NCBI RefSeq assembly: GCF_003014485.1
Contig: NZ_PYGA01000012.1
Span: 124,001 to 188,000, forward strand
Source of the DNA: Murinocardiopsis flavida
GTDB taxonomy: Bacteria; Actinomycetota; Actinomycetes; Streptosporangiales; Streptosporangiaceae
Length of the DNA stretch: 64,000 nt
Reading direction: 5' to 3'
Under the pieces are notes generated by a model, which was not told the DNA's origin, ran no database searches, and saw only the letters and a program-made list of their open reading frames with translations. Both the position numbers and the translations under genes were made by a program. Shown in pieces: positions 60,594-64,000 of the stretch (positions are counted from its first letter, which is position 1; each line of letters opens with the position of its first letter).

Positions 60594-61382
60594 ATGCCGA
60601 CGTGTGCGGCAGGGCACAATTCGACGGACGACGAGTACTGCGACGTCTGCGGCATCCGCATGTCCGCCGCGCCGCCGAGCGGGTCCGTGGGGCGGCTGCC
60701 GCCGCCCACCGGGCCGTCGATGGCGTTCCCGCCGCCGGTCGACCCCGGCGGCGCGCCGGCCCCTGAGGGCGGCGTATGCGCCGACTGCCAGTTCCCGGTC
60801 ACCGGCCGGTTCTGCGAGGCGTGCGGGCGCGACCACAACAGCACCGCGCCGCCGAAACCGCAGGTCCCCGAGCCCGCGCCGGAGCCGCCGCCGGTCCCCC
60901 CGGTGCCGCCGGTGGCCGACACCGGCGGCCCCCAGGTCCCGGCGCAGGCCCGCTCGCAGCCGTCGAACCCCATCACGGGGAGCTGGACCGCCGTGGTCAC
61001 GGCCGACCTCGCCTACTACCGGTCGCAGGTAGACCGCGGCGAACTCGACCCCGGCGCCATCGCGTTCCCGCCGTACAGCCCGCAGCGGCAGGTCCCGATG
61101 TACGGGTCGCGGATCCACATCGGCCGCGGCAGCCGGTCGCGGGGCATCTCGCCGGAGATCGACCTCGCCACCCCGCCCGAGGACCCCGCCGTGTCGCACA
61201 TGCACGCCGTGCTGATCGCGAAGCCCGACGGGTCGTGGGCGCTGGTCGACCCCGGCTCCGCGAACGGCACCATGCTCAACGGGTCCCCCGACCTCGTACC
61301 CGTCAATACCGAGATTCCGGTGAACGACCGCGACCGCATCTACGTCGGCGCGTGGACCGTCATCACTTTACGGAGAGGATGA
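60594..61382 (+). CDS. FHA-domain protein with two zinc ribbons
   Basis: A 262-residue protein from an ATG with GGAGGGG upstream. Zinc ribbons at C4/H8/C16/C19 and C62/C65/C74/C77 are followed by a Pro-rich linker (88-125). The FHA domain at about 150-262 has the core residues IHIGRG (R178), SHMHA (S201, H204) and NGT (224-226), so phosphothreonine binding is expected. It holds the place of GarA relative to PknG but lacks the N-terminal ETTS-type phosphosite of GarA, so it should be a reader rather than a direct copy. It is 6 nt before the glnX-like gene. Confidence 0.9.
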   Translation: MPTCAAGHNSTDDEYCDVCGIRMSAAPPSGSVGRLPPPTGPSMAFPPPVDPGGAPAPEGGVCADCQFPVTGRFCEACGRDHNSTAPPKPQVPEPAPEPPPVPPVPPVADTGGPQVPAQARSQPSNPITGSWTAVVTADLAYYRSQVDRGELDPGAIAFPPYSPQRQVPMYGSRIHIGRGSRSRGISPEIDLATPPEDPAVSHMHAVLIAKPDGSWALVDPGSANGTMLNGSPDLVPVNTEIPVNDRDRIYVGAWTVITLRRG

Positions 61383-61388
61383 TCCGCC

Positions 61389-62942
61389 ATGTCGACGGAT
61401 CTGACCCCGCCCCCAGGGGCTCCGGGGGCGCCGCGGGACCCCGCGGTGAACGGCGGCGGTGCCGTGGCGGCCGACGACCGCGACAGCGGGCTTCCCGCCG
61501 AGCGGGGGCGCGCCATGCGGCTGCTCAGCCGGACGCTGCGGCCCGATTCCACGCCCGCGCGCGTGCGCGCCATGACGCTCGCGGCGATCACCGCCATCGC
61601 GCTGCTGTTCGCCACGGTCGCGGTCATCTACACGCACGCGCGCGACGGCCTCCAGGTCATCGGGCACGACGCCGGGCCGCAGGTCGTGGCGACCGCCGAC
61701 CTCTACTTCGCGCTCAGCGACATGGACGCGCAGGTCGCCAACGTCCTGCTCATCGGCGAGGAGAGCAGTCTCGGGCTGGGCCGCGCCGAGTCGCTGGACC
61801 TGTACGAGCAGCGCCGCAGCGAGGCGAACAACGCCATGCTCCAGGCCGCGCAGCTCGCCGGTTCCGACCCCACCCAGCAGAAGACGGTTCAGGAGACCCT
61901 CGACGGCATGGGCCGCTACGAGCGGCTCGCGTCGGAGGCGCTGCAACTCAGCGAGCAGAACGACTACCGGCCGGGTTCCCCGCCGGCGCCGGTGCTGAAG
62001 AAGTACCGCGAGGCCACCGAGCTGATGCGCCTCGAAGTGCTGCCCAAGGCCTACAACCTCACCCTCGACAACGCGTCGATCGTGCGCACCACCTACGAGA
62101 CGGAGCGCACCTGGGTCCTCGGCGGCGCCGCCGCCATCGGCCTCACCGGCATCATCGCGGTGCTGCTGCTGACCCGGCTGCACGTCTACCTGGCCCGCGC
62201 GTTCCGCCGCCGGCTCAACCCCGCCATCGCCGCCGCCATCGTCGGCACCACCCTGGTGACCCTCGGGGCGGCGGGGGTGTCCTATTACGAGGCGCAGAAC
62301 ATGCAGCGGGCGAAAGAGGAAGGGTTCGACTCCGTCCTCGCCGTGTCGCGCGCCCGCGCCATCGGCATGGGGATCCACGGCGACCAGAGCCGCTTCCTGC
62401 TCGACCCGCGGCGCGCGGACACCTACCAGCAGGTGTACCTCGACAGCTCCCAGTCGATCCTGTTCGTGGACGTCGACAACCTGAACGCGTACTACTCCAA
62501 GGTCGACAAGGGCATCGCCGACTACGAGAACGGCGACATCCCCCCGATCGGCGACGAGAACCGGATGCTCGGCTTCCTCGGCGAGCAGGAGAGGTCCGGC
62601 GACATCGCGGGCCAGCCCGAGGCGCTCGACGACGTGATGGCCTCCTACCAGACCTACCAGGAGTCCGACCGCAAGATGCGCGGCCTCGTGTCCGACGGCG
62701 ACCGGCGCGACGCCATCGCCCTGCGCATGGGCGCCAACGACGGCGAGGTGCGCGGCGAGTTCGACCGCTACGACAAGTCCCTCGAAGAGCTCTACACGCT
62801 GCACCGCGGAGCCTTCGACTCCGCCATCGAGTCCGGCGACCGGTGGATCACCGGGTGGGCCGTCGGCATCCCGGTCACCGCGGTGATCATCGCCGGCCTG
62901 GTGCTGGCCGGGGTGCGGCCCCGGCTCGCCGAATACCGCTAG
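61389..62942 (+). CDS. glnX: GlnX-like membrane sensor
   Basis: A 517-residue protein with four membrane segments (about 62-82, 238-258, 277-297 and 490-510) and two outside helical domains between them (QVVATADLYFALSDMDAQVA; VSRARAIGMGIHGDQSRFLL). This matches the layout of mycobacterial GlnX, which relays binding of amino acids by GlnH to PknG. The N-terminal 40 residues are a Pro/Gly-rich cytoplasmic tail. No kinase or cyclase domain is present, so signalling must go through partners. It is followed by glnH after 15 nt. The identity rests on topology plus operon context. Confidence 0.82.
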   Translation: MSTDLTPPPGAPGAPRDPAVNGGGAVAADDRDSGLPAERGRAMRLLSRTLRPDSTPARVRAMTLAAITAIALLFATVAVIYTHARDGLQVIGHDAGPQVVATADLYFALSDMDAQVANVLLIGEESSLGLGRAESLDLYEQRRSEANNAMLQAAQLAGSDPTQQKTVQETLDGMGRYERLASEALQLSEQNDYRPGSPPAPVLKKYREATELMRLEVLPKAYNLTLDNASIVRTTYETERTWVLGGAAAIGLTGIIAVLLLTRLHVYLARAFRRRLNPAIAAAIVGTTLVTLGAAGVSYYEAQNMQRAKEEGFDSVLAVSRARAIGMGIHGDQSRFLLDPRRADTYQQVYLDSSQSILFVDVDNLNAYYSKVDKGIADYENGDIPPIGDENRMLGFLGEQERSGDIAGQPEALDDVMASYQTYQESDRKMRGLVSDGDRRDAIALRMGANDGEVRGEFDRYDKSLEELYTLHRGAFDSAIESGDRWITGWAVGIPVTAVIIAGLVLAGVRPRLAEYR

Positions 62943-62957
62943 GAGGGCGACGCACCG

Positions 62958-63854
62958 ATGGACACCACCGCTCCCGACCCACGCAAAGGACGCACGATGA
63001 GCGCGCTCTCCGGCAGCGTTTCGCGCGGCAGGCGCGCCCTCGGCGTGTGCGCCGTCGCCATGGCGGCCCTGCTCGGCGCGACCTCCTGCGGTGTCGCGCA
63101 GGGCGAGACCTCGACCATCCTCGACGCCGACACCCTGCGCATCGGGGTGAAGGCCAACCAGCCGGGCCTCGGCCTGGAGGTCGGCGAAGGCAGGTTCGAG
63201 GGCTTCGACGTCGACGTCGCCACCTACGTCGCCAAGGAGCTGGGCTTCTCCGAGGACGACATCGAATGGCAGGCGGTGACCTCGGACCAGCGCGAGAAGG
63301 CCCTGGTGGACGGCGACGTCGACATGATCGCCGCCACGTACTCCATCACCCCGACCCGCAAGACCGAGGTCACCTTCGCCGGCGCGTACTACGTGGCGCA
63401 TCAGGACGTCCTGGTACGGGCCGACGAGAACGCCGTCGACAACGTCCGCGACCTGAAGGGCCGCAACCTGTGCCAGGAGGCCGGGTCGAACTCCGGCGCG
63501 CGGGTGCGCGACGGGCTGGGGGTCGCGGCGAAGGTGACCGAGGCCGAGACCTACGCCGACTGCATCAAGGAGCTCGCGGCGGGCGACACCGACGCGGTCT
63601 CGACGGACGACCTGATCCTCGCCGGTTTCCTCGGTGAGGACCCCGACGCGTTCCGGTTCGTCAACGCGCCCTTCACCGACGAGAACTACGGGATCGGCCT
63701 GGCAAAGGGCGACCTCGGCGGCTGCGAGGCGGCGAACAAGGCCATCACCAAGATGTACCAGGACGGCACGGCCGCCGACCTGCTGAAGAAGTGGTTCGGC
63801 AAGACCGACCTGAATGTGCGCACCAGCGTCCCGCAGTTCGAGGGCTGTAGCTGA
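62958..63854 (+). CDS. glnH: GlnH-like amino acid-binding lipoprotein
   Basis: A type-2 periplasmic binding protein for polar amino acids, 298 residues from the ATG at 62958 (AGGAGG 11 nt upstream). A second ATG at 62997 with AAAGGA would give a more usual signal length. The lipoprotein signal is VCAVAMAALLGATSC. The binding domain reads LRIGVKANQPGLGLEVGEGR, FEGFDVDVATYVAKELGF, DMIAATYSITPTRKTEVTFA and the hinge region LCQEAGSNSGAR. No permease genes are nearby, so it is a sensor for GlnX rather than a transport subunit. Glutamate or aspartate is the likely ligand by homology. A hairpin ends the operon. Confidence 0.9.
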   Translation: MDTTAPDPRKGRTMSALSGSVSRGRRALGVCAVAMAALLGATSCGVAQGETSTILDADTLRIGVKANQPGLGLEVGEGRFEGFDVDVATYVAKELGFSEDDIEWQAVTSDQREKALVDGDVDMIAATYSITPTRKTEVTFAGAYYVAHQDVLVRADENAVDNVRDLKGRNLCQEAGSNSGARVRDGLGVAAKVTEAETYADCIKELAAGDTDAVSTDDLILAGFLGEDPDAFRFVNAPFTDENYGIGLAKGDLGGCEAANKAITKMYQDGTAADLLKKWFGKTDLNVRTSVPQFEGCS

Positions 63855-63875
63855 GCCGCAACCCGACCTGAAGCC

Positions 63876-63906
63876 GCGGCCGTCCACTCACCGAGCGGAC
63901 GGCCGC
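63876..63906 (+). terminator. Terminator of the PknG operon
   Basis: GCGGCCGTCC and GGACGGCCGC form a perfect 10-bp stem with an 11-nt loop, 21 nt after the glnH stop. The remaining 94 bases of the window show nothing recognisable. Confidence 0.75.
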
Positions 63907-64000
63907 CGCGTGTTCGCGGGCGCCGCGCCGCCCTCCGCACCGCCGGTCTGCATGCGGCGAGGTGCTCCCGGGCGGGGTCAGGGCTCCGGGGCGGGGTCGG

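Noticed and set aside
60594-61382. FHA protein as a direct GarA orthologue
   Set aside because: It lacks the ETTS-type N-terminal phosphosite and has two zinc ribbons and a Pro-rich linker absent from GarA.
62958-63854. GlnH as part of an amino acid ABC importer
   Set aside because: No permease or ATPase genes are adjacent, and the gene directly follows the GlnX-like sensor at the end of the kinase operon.

Overview
The window is a continuous stretch of very GC-rich chromosome. Codon third positions are almost always G or C, GTG and TTG starts are common, and several regulators appear to be leaderless. The gene families (PknG/GlnX/GlnH, type I Wadjet JetABC, GPP34, DesKR-type two-component pairs) point to a filamentous member of the Actinomycetota. 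I would guess the Nocardiopsaceae/Streptosporangiales, but that placement is inference. No CRISPR array, phage module, rRNA or complete insertion sequence was seen.

Layout. 1-2.7 kb is a patchy segment beside tRNA-Gly(CCC): a DNA-binding protein gene cut by the left edge, a perfect operator palindrome, a Bles03-family gene and about 0.8 kb of debris. It looks like the edge or remnant of an integrative element. 2.8-8.2 kb is housekeeping: dcd, a rhomboid protease and a complete glycine betaine/proline-type ABC importer (ATPase with CBS domains, permease, lipoprotein). 8.2-10.2 kb holds three small unknown genes. 10.3-17.6 kb is a tightly coupled jetA-jetB-jetC operon (type I Wadjet, MukBEF-like) that ends at a strong hairpin with no jetD nuclease gene.

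17.7-32 kb is rich in drug-resistance families: a MarR regulator with a rifampicin-phosphotransferase/PEP-synthase-like enzyme, a WYL regulator with an epoxide hydrolase, a TetR regulator with an ABC-F ATPase behind a long leader, a UvrA2-like ATPase and a 14-TM drug exporter. 32-38 kb is a catabolic operon (solute-binding-like protein, acyl-CoA ligase, CoA transferase, enoyl-CoA hydratase) divergent from a LacI regulator. 38.8-40.8 kb encodes a large protein with a Flp-type prepilin leader. 41-48 kb has DoxX/LysR, a two-component system with an ABC exporter, GPP34 and a CPBP protease. tRNA-Lys(TTT) lies at 48.2 kb. 48.5-53.7 kb has a CPBP/PadR/HAAS cassette, a Drr-type exporter with a TetR regulator, and an SRPBCC protein.

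54.2-63.9 kb is a seven-gene signalling operon: coiled-coil protein, PknG-type kinase, PP2C phosphatase, VWA protein, FHA protein, GlnX-like membrane sensor and GlnH lipoprotein. The likely flow is amino acid sensing outside the cell by GlnH, across the membrane by GlnX, then kinase/phosphatase balance read by the FHA and VWA proteins. Three of the cytosolic proteins share CxxC zinc ribbons, which suggests one assembly.

The two points most worth attention are the JetABC operon without JetD and the expanded PknG operon.
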